Positions 8,630 to 17,401 of a stretch of 33,191 nucleotides of DNA are shown piece by piece. The notes beneath the pieces are model-generated. The model was not told the DNA's origin. It did not search any database and saw nothing but the letters and a program-made list of their open reading frames with translations. The position numbers were made by a program, and so were the translations under genes. How positions within the stretch are numbered: the first letter of the stretch is position 1; each line of letters begins with the position of its first letter. Origin of the DNA: an uncultured Alphaproteobacteria bacterium (GTDB lineage: Bacteria; Pseudomonadota; Alphaproteobacteria; CAAHEQ01; UBA3637); assembly GCA_949282845.1 (NCBI GenBank), contig CASDQF010000050.1:1-33191 (forward strand), read 5' to 3'.

Positions 8630-9310
8630 ATGTTTAAACAAAAAGAACGCGATCAACAAGAGATTGCTCAAGATGTTTTAATGCGTGAAGTTTCTGAAGA
8701 TTTAAGGGCTCAGCAATTGAAAGAATTTTGGGCTAAATATGGTAAGTTGATATATAGTCTTGTTTTACTTATCATTATTTCAACCGTTGCTTTTGAAGGC
8801 TATAAAACTTGGCGTATGAATGTTCGACTAAATGAGTCTGACATTTACGAACAAGCTGTCTTATACAGTGCAGGAGGTCAAACAGAAAAGGCTCTTGCAG
8901 AATATGCTAAGTTAGAAAATGCTCATACAGATTATAAATATTTAGCTCAGTTAAGAATTGCAGGTGTTTTTTTTGAACAAGACAAAAATGAACAAGCTTT
9001 ATCTATATTAGATCAGTTGCGCCAAGATAAATCAGTCCCGGAGGAATTGAGGGCTATTGCTGCTTTTGGATTTGTCAGTCGTCAGATTGATACAGCTGAT
9101 CCGTCTAAACTGCAACTTGTTTTAAATCCATATTTAACACCAGGAAATGCTTGGTATGGAAGTGCTGCAGAGCTCTCTGCTTTGTTGTTTATGCGAGAAG
9201 GGAAGAAAGCAGCGGCATTGAAATTACTGACAGATGCTCGTTCAAATGGAACGATACCAGAGCAAGTAAAACAACGCCTTGAGGTTTTACAGACAATATT
9301 GGAAAAATAA
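8630..9310 (+). CDS. YfgM-like tetratricopeptide membrane protein
   Basis: A 226-residue protein with a charged cytoplasmic N-terminus (about 1-38), one membrane segment (about 39-58) and a periplasmic helical repeat domain, for example AVLYSAGGQTEKALAEYAKL. This is the YfgM/TPR_21 architecture. In many proteobacteria such a gene stands before bamB and der, and YfgM is linked to the Sec translocon and periplasmic chaperones. Here der follows directly, its ATG adjoining the TAA, and no bamB lies between. The ribosome binding site is GAGGGAAG. A TTGACA at 8569-8574 might be a -35 element, but no convincing -10 lies 16-18 bases beyond it. Confidence 0.85.
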   Translation: MFKQKERDQQEIAQDVLMREVSEDLRAQQLKEFWAKYGKLIYSLVLLIIISTVAFEGYKTWRMNVRLNESDIYEQAVLYSAGGQTEKALAEYAKLENAHTDYKYLAQLRIAGVFFEQDKNEQALSILDQLRQDKSVPEELRAIAAFGFVSRQIDTADPSKLQLVLNPYLTPGNAWYGSAAELSALLFMREGKKAAALKLLTDARSNGTIPEQVKQRLEVLQTILEK

Positions 9311-10666
9311 ATGGCACAAGAAACGGTTATTGCTTTAGTAGGCCGAACGAATGTAGGGAAATCTACATTGTTTAATCGGTTAACGGGAAAAAAAGAGGCA
9401 ATAGTCCATGATATGCCTGGAGTTACACGTGATCGTAAAGAAGGGCAAGGTCGTTTAGGTGATTTATCTTTTAAAGTTATAGATACAGCCGGTTTAGAAG
9501 AAACAAGTTCTTTAGCAAAGGCAATGTGGAAACAAACAGAAAAAGCCATAGAACAAGCAGATGTTGTTTTAATGGTTGTCGATGCTCGAAGTGAATTAAC
9601 GGCTTTGGATTTGCGTTTGGCAACAGACTTACGTCGTCAAAAAAAGCCGGTTCTTTTATTAGCTAATAAATGTGAAGGTGGCAATCAATATTTGGCAGCG
9701 GCAGAAACATATCGATTAGGGTTGGGTGATCCTATTGCTATTTCAGGAGAGCATGGCTTAGGTATGGCTGATTTATATCAAGCTCTTCAGCCTTTTTTTC
9801 CTGAAGATGTTATTTCTTCAGAACCTGAAAATGAAACAGAGTGTGATTTAAAGGTTGCAATCGTTGGACGACCTAATGTAGGTAAATCAACTCTTGTTAA
9901 TCGTTTGATTGGCCAGGAACGTTTATTGACCGGACCTGAAGCGGGCGTAACACGAGATGCTATTTCAGTTGATTTAGTCTGGAAAAATAAAAAAATTAAA
10001 TTAACAGACACGGCCGGGTTAAGGAAAAAAGGAAAAGTTAGTGAATCTTTAGAAAAAATTTCTGTGGCAGATACAAAACGCGCTTTAGATTTTGCGGAGG
10101 TCGTTATTGTTGTCGTTGATGCTGCCAATCCGTTAGAAAGTCAAGATTTATTAATAGCTCGCCAAACTGTTGAGGAAGGTCGTGCCTTAGTTATTGCTGT
10201 GAATAAGTGGGATACTGTTGTAAATCCTCGCAAAGTTATGTCGGATATCAAAGAAAAATTGAGGACTTCTTTGCAACAGGTTAAAGGAGTTCCTGTTGTG
10301 ACAATCTCAGCAAAGACTGGTTCAGGACTTGACTTGTTAATGAAAGAGGCTTTTTCGATTTACGGAATTTGGAATAAGCGTGTTCCAACACATAAGTTGA
10401 ATGATTGGTTGAAACGAATGACAGAGGCTACTCCTCCTCCACTTGCCAAGAATGGCCGTCGTATTCCGATGCGGTATATGACACAAGTTGGTATACGTCC
10501 TCCTACTTTTGTTATTTTTTCAAGCAATCCGGATGAATTACCCGAATCTTATTTACGCTATTTGTCAAATGGTTTACGTCGTGATTATGGTTTAGATGGA
10601 ACTCCTATTCGAATCCATATGCGTAAAAGAGAAAATCCTTATGTGGATAAAAAGAAAAAAGATTAA
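9311..10666 (+). CDS. der: Ribosome biogenesis GTPase Der (EngA)
   Basis: Der has two tandem GTPase domains and a KH-like C-terminal domain and acts in 50S subunit maturation. G1 of the first domain is GRTNVGKS at residues 11-18, with DTAG at 58-61 and NKCEG at 119. G1 of the second is GRPNVGKS at 186-193, with DTAG and NKWD following. The C-terminal domain ends in a conserved LRRDYGLDGTPIRIHMRKREN followed by a lysine tail. Length 451 is normal. It is coupled to the TPR gene upstream, and a DUF1796-like gene starts five bases after its stop. Confidence 0.98.
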   Translation: MAQETVIALVGRTNVGKSTLFNRLTGKKEAIVHDMPGVTRDRKEGQGRLGDLSFKVIDTAGLEETSSLAKAMWKQTEKAIEQADVVLMVVDARSELTALDLRLATDLRRQKKPVLLLANKCEGGNQYLAAAETYRLGLGDPIAISGEHGLGMADLYQALQPFFPEDVISSEPENETECDLKVAIVGRPNVGKSTLVNRLIGQERLLTGPEAGVTRDAISVDLVWKNKKIKLTDTAGLRKKGKVSESLEKISVADTKRALDFAEVVIVVVDAANPLESQDLLIARQTVEEGRALVIAVNKWDTVVNPRKVMSDIKEKLRTSLQQVKGVPVVTISAKTGSGLDLLMKEAFSIYGIWNKRVPTHKLNDWLKRMTEATPPPLAKNGRRIPMRYMTQVGIRPPTFVIFSSNPDELPESYLRYLSNGLRRDYGLDGTPIRIHMRKRENPYVDKKKKD

Positions 10667-10671
10667 ATGAG

Positions 10672-11340
10672 ATGTTTATTTCGAAAAAAAGTCCTTTTGT
10701 TAAATTTAGAAGATCATATCGTTATTTTTTAAGTTTAGGACGTAATTGTGAGCCAGCTATTCGTTTTCGAGATAATTATGGTTGGCTGGATACAACTGTT
10801 TTTTCCTATTGTGCTTTTATGGAACCCTTAAAGCTTCCTTTTGTTTTACAGCATTTAAATGATATTTTTAAAGGTAAGATTACACATCAAAAAGATGTAA
10901 ATATGTGGACTTGTGGGATTTTGCGAGTTGCTTTCCATGGCCGTCATAAACCAGAGGAATTAACAACTTTAGAACAAAAAAAGGCTGATTGTGAAGAATG
11001 TCAATCTCGAGTTTTCCATTTAGTTGATAAATTTCAGAAAATTTTAGAAAAAAAAGATAAGAAGCTTTTTGTTATGACTGTTTGGGAAACAACGGAACAA
11101 GCTTGGGGAATGGTACTAGAGACTGTTCGTGTTTTGCGTCAGAAAACAACTAATTTTGATATTGTTGTCGTTGTTTCAGAAAAAGAAAATCGGAATAAAT
11201 GGCATGAGGATAAAAATTATCCAGAACTTTATATTCGTTCTTTAGCATTTTTTTCTCCTTTTAATAAAGTTGTTGATCCAAAATTTTCAGACCAAATAGG
11301 TTGGAAAAAAATTTGGAAAGAATTTAGTATTATATCTTAA
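10672..11340 (+). CDS. DUF1796-like putative papain-like cysteine peptidase
   Basis: A 222-residue cytosolic protein without signal or membrane segments. Its start, SLGRNCEPAIRFRDNYG with Cys26, followed by W-LDTTVFSY, resembles DUF1796, a family predicted to have a papain-like fold in which SLGxxCxxA holds the putative catalytic Cys. A His partner can be proposed (several are present, as in FHGRHKPEE) but not fixed by eye. Proteins of this family often lie near glycan or surface genes; here it simply follows der with a five-base gap. There is no strong ribosome binding site. The assignment is moderate and the function unknown. Confidence 0.55.
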   Translation: MFISKKSPFVKFRRSYRYFLSLGRNCEPAIRFRDNYGWLDTTVFSYCAFMEPLKLPFVLQHLNDIFKGKITHQKDVNMWTCGILRVAFHGRHKPEELTTLEQKKADCEECQSRVFHLVDKFQKILEKKDKKLFVMTVWETTEQAWGMVLETVRVLRQKTTNFDIVVVVSEKENRNKWHEDKNYPELYIRSLAFFSPFNKVVDPKFSDQIGWKKIWKEFSIIS

Positions 11341-11387
11341 AGAAATTTGTTTGAACAAAGATTATTAAAGGATTCTTATCTTTACAA

Positions 11388-11416
11388 AAAAAAGCTGCAG
11401 AGAACTGCAGCTTTTA
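11388..11416 (-). terminator. Rho-independent terminator after the tRNA genes
   Basis: AAAAGCTGCAG and CTGCAGCTTTT form an 11-pair stem around a 4-base loop. Read on the minus strand it ends in a run of eight T, which suits termination of the tRNA transcript. On the plus strand the T run is short, so it may also weakly stop the der operon. Confidence 0.8.
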
Positions 11417-11418
11417 AA

Positions 11419-11493
11419 TGGCTCTGGCGGTAGGATTCGAACCTACGGCCAATCGGTTAACAGCCGATTGCTCTACCGCTGAGCTACGCCAGA
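11419..11493 (-). tRNA. tRNA-Asn (GUU)
   Basis: 75 bases folding into a full cloverleaf. The acceptor TCTGGCG pairs with CGCCAGA, the discriminator is G, and the CCA end is encoded. The anticodon stem ATCGG/CCGAT closes the loop CTGTTAA, giving anticodon GTT. The T loop is TTCGAAT. It lies downstream of tRNA-Cys on the same strand and is followed by a terminator. Confidence 0.96.
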
Positions 11494-11560
11494 ATACGGT
11501 ACGAATGAATTAATACTCTTTCTTTAAATAAAAATCAAGTACTTTTTTCATTTTTTTTCT

Positions 11561-11635
11561 TGGAGGCCGGTACCGGAATCGAACCAGTATAAAAGGATTT
11601 GCAGTCCTCTGCATGAGCCATTCTGCCAACCGGCC
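11561..11635 (-). tRNA. tRNA-Cys (GCA)
   Basis: 75 bases. The acceptor GGCCGGT pairs with ACCGGCC, the discriminator is U, as is usual for tRNA-Cys, and CCA is encoded. The anticodon loop CTGCAAA gives GCA. The T arm is ACTGG-TTCGATT-CCGGT. It is the first of two tRNA genes transcribed together. Confidence 0.96.
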
Positions 11636-11651
11636 AAAACAAGATGTTCCT

Positions 11652-11679
11652 TTTGTAGCATATTTTAAAAAACCGTCAA
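11652..11679 (-). promoter_or_regulatory. Promoter of the tRNA-Cys/tRNA-Asn unit
   Basis: On the minus strand, TTGACG (11679-11674) and TACAAA (11657-11652) are 16 bases apart. The -10 ends 16 bases before the mature 5' end of tRNA-Cys, which leaves a short leader. Confidence 0.55.
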
Positions 11680-11708
11680 GAAAAAAATGAAGCTGATATA
11701 AAAAAAAG

Positions 11709-11737
11709 TTTACATTTTTATTAAAGTTTCGTATAAG
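11709..11737 (+). promoter_or_regulatory. Promoter for the TolC-like gene
   Basis: TTTACA (11709-11714) and TATAAG (11732-11737) are separated by exactly 17 bases, about 45 bases before the ATG at 11782. Each box has five of six consensus bases. Confidence 0.65.
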
Positions 11738-11781
11738 ATACTTATATTTTGAGGAAAAATAAAGATAAAATAGGGAAAAAA

Positions 11782-13158
11782 ATGGATAAAAGACTGAAAG
11801 TTGTTTTTTTGAGCGGAGTTATGTTTTTGTTTTCGTGTGCATCTTATGCGACAGAGACAATGTTTGATGCGTTAGCCTATACCTATGAAACGAATCCAGT
11901 TTTAGAGGCTCAGCGAGCTTATTTACGGTCTGTTGATGAAAAGGTGGGGCAGGCAAAGGCAGGTTGGCGTCCAACAATTGCAGCAGAAGGAAATGCTACA
12001 CATGTTGATCAAGAGTATCAAAATTATCCAGGAATGGATGATTTTTCATATCGAGATGAAATGTATGATGCAGGACTGAGTTTGACACAGCCTATTTTTT
12101 CCGGGTTTAAAACGACTTCAGGAGTCAACTATGCGGAAACTGTTGTTATGCAGGAGCGAGAAAATATGCGTTCAACAGAGCAAAATGTCTTACTTTCTGC
12201 TGCGACAGCATATGTAGATGTGATTCGCGATAGGGCTTTATTAGATCTTCAAAAAAATCAAGAGCAAGTATTAGCACGTCATTTAAAATCTTATCAAAAA
12301 CGATTTAAGGTCGGTGATTTAACTAAAACGGATGTTGCTCAATCTGAGGCGCGTCTTGAAGGAGCAAAGGCAAATCGTATTATTGCTGAAGGTAATTTGG
12401 AAACATCTATTGCTAGTTATGTGAGCTTGATCGGGAAAAAGCCTCCTCAAAAAACGGAAATTAATAGTTTTGATAAGATGCTGCCTGAAAACTTAAAGCT
12501 GTCATTACAAGAAATGGAGTTGCATAATCCAGCTATTAAGGCGGCTGAATTTACAAATGAAGCAGCAAAATACAATATTACTTTACAACAAGGAGATTTA
12601 TTGCCGCAATTATCGGTGAGTGCAGGGACAGGCTATCAATGGGGACAACCAGTTCCATATTTGGATGATAAATATGATGGAAATTATTGGCAGGTTGGGG
12701 CTAAATTAACGATTCCTTTATATCAAGGAGGAGCTGAATATGCTCGTGTTCGTGAGGCTAAACAATTGGCAAATCAAGCACGAATCAATTTAGAACAAGT
12801 AAAACGTGATATTACTCGTTCAACGACACAGGCATGGGAGCAATATCAATCATCTAAAGCTTCTATTGAATCAATCAAAGCTCAAATAAAAGCTTCCAAA
12901 ATGGCTTTGGATGGTGTCATTCGAGAAGCCGATGTCGGTTCTAGGACTGTTTTGGATGTTTTGGATGCTGAGCAAGAATATTTAAATTATCGAGTGAATT
13001 TAGTAACCGCTGAGCGAAACATGACAGTTGCTGCATTAAACTTGCTAGCTTCTATTGGTAAAATGACAGCAGCGTCTTTAAATTTAAATGTTGCGCAATA
13101 TCATCCGGAAGATTATTATAATAATGTTAGCGGAAAATGGATAGGGACAGGCATTTAA
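11782..13158 (+). CDS. tolC: TolC family outer membrane efflux/secretion channel
   Basis: TolC-type proteins form the trimeric outer-membrane duct of multidrug efflux pumps and type I secretion systems. ATG at 11782 is preferred over a TTG at 11749 because AGGG precedes it and it gives a clean signal peptide (about 1-24, ending SYA-TE). The mature part (458 residues with the signal) has two OEP repeats: the first starts ALAYTYETNPVLEAQRA with GWRPTI, the second around NPAIKAAEFTNEAAKYNI with LLPQLSVSAG. The conserved YQGG and a DVLDAEQEYL motif close to the C-terminus fit the family. No inner-membrane pump or adaptor gene is adjacent; popZ follows after 15 bases. Confidence 0.93.
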   Translation: MDKRLKVVFLSGVMFLFSCASYATETMFDALAYTYETNPVLEAQRAYLRSVDEKVGQAKAGWRPTIAAEGNATHVDQEYQNYPGMDDFSYRDEMYDAGLSLTQPIFSGFKTTSGVNYAETVVMQERENMRSTEQNVLLSAATAYVDVIRDRALLDLQKNQEQVLARHLKSYQKRFKVGDLTKTDVAQSEARLEGAKANRIIAEGNLETSIASYVSLIGKKPPQKTEINSFDKMLPENLKLSLQEMELHNPAIKAAEFTNEAAKYNITLQQGDLLPQLSVSAGTGYQWGQPVPYLDDKYDGNYWQVGAKLTIPLYQGGAEYARVREAKQLANQARINLEQVKRDITRSTTQAWEQYQSSKASIESIKAQIKASKMALDGVIREADVGSRTVLDVLDAEQEYLNYRVNLVTAERNMTVAALNLLASIGKMTAASLNLNVAQYHPEDYYNNVSGKWIGTGI

Positions 13159-13173
13159 AAAGGGAATAATTCA

Positions 13174-13644
13174 ATGGAACAAAAAGAACCGTCTATGGAA
13201 GAAATCCTTTCATCAATTCGTCGAATTTTGTCAACAGAAGAAGGCGATTCTAGTAAAGTTGTAAATCAAGAAGCTATACAGGTAAATAATGCAGATAATT
13301 ATGTGCAAAATTCGCCTTTAGAGTTAACTTCTGATATGATGATTGATGAACCATTAGAAGTTAGTGGAAATGAAGATGAAAAAAAAGAGCAGACGATGTC
13401 TGAAAAAGAAGGTTTGCTATCTGAAAAAACAACACGAGAGACTACAGCAAAGTTATCTGAGCTAACACAGGTTTTATCGGAAGAAAAAGAAAATGCATTG
13501 CCTGAAACTTCTTTGGAAGGAATGGTTCGTTCACTTTTAACACCTTATTTAAAGGAGTGGTTGAATACTCATTTACCAGAAATAGTGGAAAAAATTGTTC
13601 AAAGAGAAGTTCGACGATTGGTCGATAAGTCGGATTTATCATAG
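13174..13644 (+). CDS. popZ: PopZ-like DUF2497 polar organizing protein
   Basis: PopZ assembles a condensate at the cell pole in Alphaproteobacteria and anchors the chromosome origin through ParB. The 156-residue protein has the typical three-part layout: an N-terminal helix MEEILSSIRRIL (residues 8-19) that recruits partners, an acidic disordered middle (about 20-110), and a C-terminal oligomerisation region (LEGMVRSLLTPYLKEWLNTH and VEKIVQREVRRLV). It is a little shorter than the Caulobacter protein. It follows the TolC gene by 15 bases and ends shortly before a GC-rich hairpin. Confidence 0.85.
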   Translation: MEQKEPSMEEILSSIRRILSTEEGDSSKVVNQEAIQVNNADNYVQNSPLELTSDMMIDEPLEVSGNEDEKKEQTMSEKEGLLSEKTTRETTAKLSELTQVLSEEKENALPETSLEGMVRSLLTPYLKEWLNTHLPEIVEKIVQREVRRLVDKSDLS

Positions 13645-13662
13645 GTCAAAAAGAAAAAGGTA

Positions 13663-13681
13663 AAAGCCCCTTTCGGGGCTT
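13663..13681 (+). terminator. GC-rich hairpin between popZ and pta
   Basis: AAGCCCC and GGGGCTT pair around a 4-base loop just after the popZ stop. The following sequence, ATTGCC, has no T run, so this is a weak terminator or a processing/attenuation hairpin rather than a full intrinsic terminator. Confidence 0.5.
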
Positions 13682-13709
13682 ATTGCCATTATAAAGAAAG
13701 GAAAAGAAA

Positions 13710-15191
13710 TTGAAAGGAATGTTTTTTATTGCGGGAGAGGCTGATACACAAAAATCGGTTATTTCTGCAAAAGCTGTTGAAATTTTAAAAGCTGAAGGGA
13801 AAAAAGTTGCTTATTTTAAGCCTGTAGGAGATGAGAAAGAAGCACTTTTTTCTTTATCTGAAGCTAAGCATATGATTGTTGAGAGCCAAAAAGATACTTT
13901 AGTTGAGCAAGTTATTGAAGCTTATAAAAAGTTAGAGAAAACAAATGATTTTGTTATCGTAGATGGGACTAATCTGAAAACACGTGATAAGGTAATAGAA
14001 TTTCGTCTCAATGCTATTTTAGCAGCCGCTTTATGTCTTCCTGTTGTTTTAGTTATGAGAGAAGGGGAAGATACATTAGAATCGTCTGATTTTACGACAC
14101 GTATTTTAGCTCAGCGTTTCATTAAAGTTTTAGGGATGTTGACGACAGAGAAGAATTTAGATGTTTTGATAAAAGAAGCAATTAGTTTTGAAGGAAAAAC
14201 AATTTCTCCTAAATTATTTGAATATTCTTTAGTTGATAAAGCAAAGTCAGATATTCAAAGAATCGTTTTGCCGGAAGGAGATTCAGAGCGAATTTTAAAA
14301 GCAGCGGATATTATTAATCGTCGAGGAATTGCTCATCTGATAGTTCTTGGCAATGAAACTGCTGTAAAGGAAAAAGCTGCATCATTAAACTTATCTTTGG
14401 AGGGGATTGATATTATAGATCCGGAAAAAAGTGAAAAGTTTGATGATTATGCCATGACATTCTATGAATTGCGTAAAGCAAAGGGAGTGACAGAAGAACA
14501 AGCTCGAGAAACGATGAAAGATGCAGCGTATTTCGGAACAATGATGGTTTATAAAGATGATGCAGATGGTATGGTTTCAGGGGCAGAACATACGACAGCT
14601 CATACAATACGTCCAGCTTTGCAATTTATTAAAACAAAGCCAACTGCATCTATGGTTTCCGGTGCTTTTATTATGTGCTTTAATGGTCAACTTTATGTTT
14701 TTGCAGATTGTGCCGTAACACCTAATCCGACTCCGGAGCAATTATCTGAAATTGCTATCACAACAGCAGAAACAGCACGTATTTTCGGATTAGATCCGAA
14801 AGTTGCATTTTTATCTTATGGAACCGGTGATTCAGGAAAAGGGCCAAGTGTTGATTTAGTAAAAACAGCTGTAGCGTTGACAAAAGAGAAAGCTCCAGAG
14901 TTGATCTTAGATGGACCTATTCAGTTTGATGCTGCTATTGATCCAAGCGTGGCTAAAACAAAATTGCCAAATAGCCTTGTTGCCGGTCAAGCTAATGTAT
15001 TTATTTTCCCGGATTTGAATACGGGAAATTGTTGTTATAAAGCTGTTCAACGTGCGAATGATGATTGTTTGGCTGTCGGTCCGATTTTACAGGGATTAAA
15101 AAAACCTGTTAATGATCTTTCTCGAGGCTGTACAGTACCGGATATTATCAATACAGTTGCGTTTACAGCTCTTTTTGCTCAAAATAAATAA
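13710..15191 (+). CDS. pta: Phosphate acetyltransferase
   Basis: Pta converts acetyl-CoA and phosphate to acetyl phosphate; with AckA, the next gene, it makes acetate and ATP. The C-terminal PTA_PTB domain (about residues 180-490) is well conserved: IVLPEGDSERILKAA, SGAEHTTAHTIRPALQ, FIFPDLNTGN and KPVNDLSRGC. The N-terminal part (about 1-130) is a shortened BioD-like/AAA_26 domain (KGKKVAYFKPVG-type segment present, Walker A degenerate, DRTGG region missing), so the protein has 493 residues against about 700 in E. coli. The TTG at 13710 is used as start because AGGAAA lies 7-8 bases upstream; the ATG at 13719 is an alternative. Confidence 0.95.
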   Translation: MKGMFFIAGEADTQKSVISAKAVEILKAEGKKVAYFKPVGDEKEALFSLSEAKHMIVESQKDTLVEQVIEAYKKLEKTNDFVIVDGTNLKTRDKVIEFRLNAILAAALCLPVVLVMREGEDTLESSDFTTRILAQRFIKVLGMLTTEKNLDVLIKEAISFEGKTISPKLFEYSLVDKAKSDIQRIVLPEGDSERILKAADIINRRGIAHLIVLGNETAVKEKAASLNLSLEGIDIIDPEKSEKFDDYAMTFYELRKAKGVTEEQARETMKDAAYFGTMMVYKDDADGMVSGAEHTTAHTIRPALQFIKTKPTASMVSGAFIMCFNGQLYVFADCAVTPNPTPEQLSEIAITTAETARIFGLDPKVAFLSYGTGDSGKGPSVDLVKTAVALTKEKAPELILDGPIQFDAAIDPSVAKTKLPNSLVAGQANVFIFPDLNTGNCCYKAVQRANDDCLAVGPILQGLKKPVNDLSRGCTVPDIINTVAFTALFAQNK

Positions 15192-15202
15192 AGGAAAAAC
15201 AA

Positions 15203-16408
15203 ATGAAAATTCTTGTGATTAACTGTGGAAGTTCCACAATTAAATATCAACTTTTTAATATGGCTTCGAAAGAAGTTTTATGTTCCGGTTTAGTGGAAAA
15301 AATTGGCGAAAGTATGAGCCGTATTACACATAAAAAGTTTCCGGATAAACCAGAAGCAACAAAAACAGTTATAGAAGAACGCTTTCCGACACACGCTGAA
15401 GGTATGCGTAAAGCTGTTGAAATGATGATGACCGGCGATACGGCCGTTATACATGATGTTAATGAAATTAAGGGCATAGGACATCGCGTCGTTCATGGCG
15501 GTTCTTATATTAAGCCAATGTTGGTGACAAATGAAGTGATTGAAAATTTGACGAAAGTTATTCCTTTGGCTCCTTTACATAATCCTGCTCATTTAATCGG
15601 TATTCGTGTCGCACAGGAAATTTTTAAAGATGCAAAGCATGTCGTTGTTTTTGATACAGCTTTTCATCAAACAATGCCTGATTATGCTAAGTTATATCCG
15701 TTGCCTTTGGAATATTATGATAAGTATCAAGTTCGCAAATATGGTGCTCATGGAACCAGCCATAAGTATGTAGCTAAAAAAGCAGCTGAATTACTAGGTA
15801 AGCCTTTATCCCATTGTAATTTAATTACCTGTCATATTGGCTCAGGTTCTTCTATTTCTGCGATTAAAGACGGTAAGTGTATTGATACTTCTATGGGTTT
15901 AACACCGTTGGATGGTTTAATGATGGGAACACGTTGCGGTTCTATTGATCCGGCTGTTGTTGGTTTCTTAATGCGTAATGCAAATATGAGCATTGATGAA
16001 GTCGATACATTGATGACTAAAAAATCTGGTTTGCTTGGTGTCTGTGGTTATAATGATATGAGAGATGTTCATGCTCAAATTGAAAAAGGAGAAGAAAAGG
16101 CTAAATTAGCTTTAAATATGTTAACATATCGTATTCGCACGTTTATTGGAGCTTATTTAGCTCAACTCGCAGGGCAGGTTGATGCTTTGGTTTGGACAGC
16201 CGGTGTCGGTGAAAATGATGAAATTGTGCGTCGAGACTCTTTAAAAGGAATGGAAGCCTTCGGATTAAAATTGGATGAAGAAGCTAATATGAAACGTCCT
16301 GGAGAATATGCTTTGATTTCAGCATCAGATTCGAAAATTAAAATTTATGTGATTCGAACAAATGAAGAGTTGGAAATCGCTAATGAAACGATGGCACTGA
16401 TTGCTTAA
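15203..16408 (+). CDS. ackA: Acetate kinase
   Basis: AckA makes ATP and acetate from acetyl phosphate, or the reverse. The 401-residue length is normal. It has NCGSSTIKYQLF at 7-18, GHRVVHGG, the catalytic Asp in VVFDTAFHQTMP, HGTSHKYV, and the IGSGSS nucleotide loop. The start follows an AAGGA ribosome binding site 11 bases after the pta stop, so both are one operon. A strong terminator hairpin follows. Confidence 0.98.
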   Translation: MKILVINCGSSTIKYQLFNMASKEVLCSGLVEKIGESMSRITHKKFPDKPEATKTVIEERFPTHAEGMRKAVEMMMTGDTAVIHDVNEIKGIGHRVVHGGSYIKPMLVTNEVIENLTKVIPLAPLHNPAHLIGIRVAQEIFKDAKHVVVFDTAFHQTMPDYAKLYPLPLEYYDKYQVRKYGAHGTSHKYVAKKAAELLGKPLSHCNLITCHIGSGSSISAIKDGKCIDTSMGLTPLDGLMMGTRCGSIDPAVVGFLMRNANMSIDEVDTLMTKKSGLLGVCGYNDMRDVHAQIEKGEEKAKLALNMLTYRIRTFIGAYLAQLAGQVDALVWTAGVGENDEIVRRDSLKGMEAFGLKLDEEANMKRPGEYALISASDSKIKIYVIRTNEELEIANETMALIA

Positions 16409-16414
16409 TATTAG

Positions 16415-16442
16415 AAAAGGAGCTTTTGAAGCTCCTTTTCCT
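16415..16442. terminator. Bidirectional rho-independent terminator between ackA and nusB
   Basis: An 11-pair stem (AAAAGGAGCTT with AAGCTCCTTTT) around a 3-base loop, with T-rich sequence after it on the plus strand and the complementary pattern on the minus strand. It lies between two convergent operons and can serve both. Confidence 0.85.
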
Positions 16443-16459
16443 TTATATAGTTATATTAT

Positions 16460-16930
16460 TTAAGAACGAATAACTTTTGCAAACTTATCTAATACAGCAT
16501 TGACTAAACGAACCTCAGGACCATCATAGAAAGAACGCGTAATATCTGTATATTCATTGATGATGATAGGTGCATCTAAATTTGGTTGTACAAAAAATTC
16601 TCCAATACCGGCTCGTAAAATGCTTTGTAGCAGTAATTCAATTCTATCTTTATCCCAGCCTGGAGAAAAAGAAGCTAAGATTGTATTATCGATATCATCC
16701 TTACGTTTTTGCACTTCTCTGACAATTTTTGTAAACAATTCAGCATCTGTTTCATTTAACGGTAGGAAAGTTTCTCGCCCCTTTTCATCTTCTTCAATAA
16801 TTTTGCTTCCGATTTCCCCATTTAAGAATTGAAAGACGATTTTTTCAAGAGGAATATCGTTTAATTCAGAGGCATATAAAGCTTGAATGGCATTTAAACG
16901 TGCATTTGTATACTTTTGTGTTTTGCTCAT
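16460..16930 (-). CDS. nusB: Transcription antitermination factor NusB
   Basis: NusB binds boxA RNA with NusE (S10) and supports rRNA antitermination. The 156-residue all-helical protein begins NARLNAIQALYASEL and contains the C-terminal signature region with PIIINEYTDITRSF and VRLVNAVLDKFAK. It starts one base after the nrdR stop, so it is translated with it. It is the last gene of the rpiB-glyA-nrdR-nusB operon and is followed by the shared terminator. In many bacteria ribH precedes nusB; here it does not. Confidence 0.95.
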   Translation of the reverse strand: MSKTQKYTNARLNAIQALYASELNDIPLEKIVFQFLNGEIGSKIIEEDEKGRETFLPLNETDAELFTKIVREVQKRKDDIDNTILASFSPGWDKDRIELLLQSILRAGIGEFFVQPNLDAPIIINEYTDITRSFYDGPEVRLVNAVLDKFAKVIRS

Positions 16931-16931
16931 T

Positions 16932-17390
16932 TTAGTTTTCTTCTTTTAACAAAGGTTTGATAAATTCTTCGAAATCTTTCGTTTCTGTGAAATTTCGATA
17001 GACGGAAGCATAGCGAATATAAGCAACTTTGTCCAGTCTTAAAAGAGCTTCCATAACCATTTGTCCGATTTGCGTACTGTAAATTTCACTTTCTCCAAGA
17101 CCTTCAAGTTTGCGTTGAATGTCGTTCACAAGACGTTCTACTTTATCCATATCGACAGGTCGTTTACGTGTAGCGATATAAACGGATTTTGCTAACTTAT
17201 CGCGATCAAAAGGAACTCTGTCATTGTTTTTCTTAATGACCGTTAGCTCTCGTAATTGAACGCGTTCGAAGGTTGTAAAGCGTGCGCCACAGTCACTACA
17301 AACACGACGACGACGAATAGCTGATCCATCATCAGTTGTTCGTGAATCTTTAACTTGACTGTTTTCATGATGACAAAAAGGACAACGCAT
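16932..17390 (-). CDS. nrdR: Transcriptional repressor NrdR
   Basis: NrdR represses ribonucleotide reductase genes in response to dATP/ATP. A zinc ribbon (CPFC at 3-6, CSDC at about 31-34) is followed by an ATP-cone (from about residue 49). The start at 17390 gives the standard N-terminus [18 protein letters not shown] longer in-frame start exists within glyA, but AGGAG, overlapping the glyA stop TAG, fits the shorter form. Length is 152 residues. The neighbours glyA and nusB are typical. Confidence 0.97.
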   Translation of the reverse strand: MRCPFCHHENSQVKDSRTTDDGSAIRRRRVCSDCGARFTTFERVQLRELTVIKKNNDRVPFDRDKLAKSVYIATRKRPVDMDKVERLVNDIQRKLEGLGESEIYSTQIGQMVMEALLRLDKVAYIRYASVYRNFTETKDFEEFIKPLLKEEN

Positions 17391-17401
17391 GTTTATTTCT
17401 C

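Noticed and set aside
9082-9549. 155-codon minus-strand frame over the TPR/der junction
   Set aside because: Antisense to der, whose GTPase motifs are clear; no independent support.
11341-11781. A small protein gene in the gap between the DUF1796-like gene and tolC
   Set aside because: The gap is explained by two tRNA genes, their promoter and terminator, and the tolC promoter.
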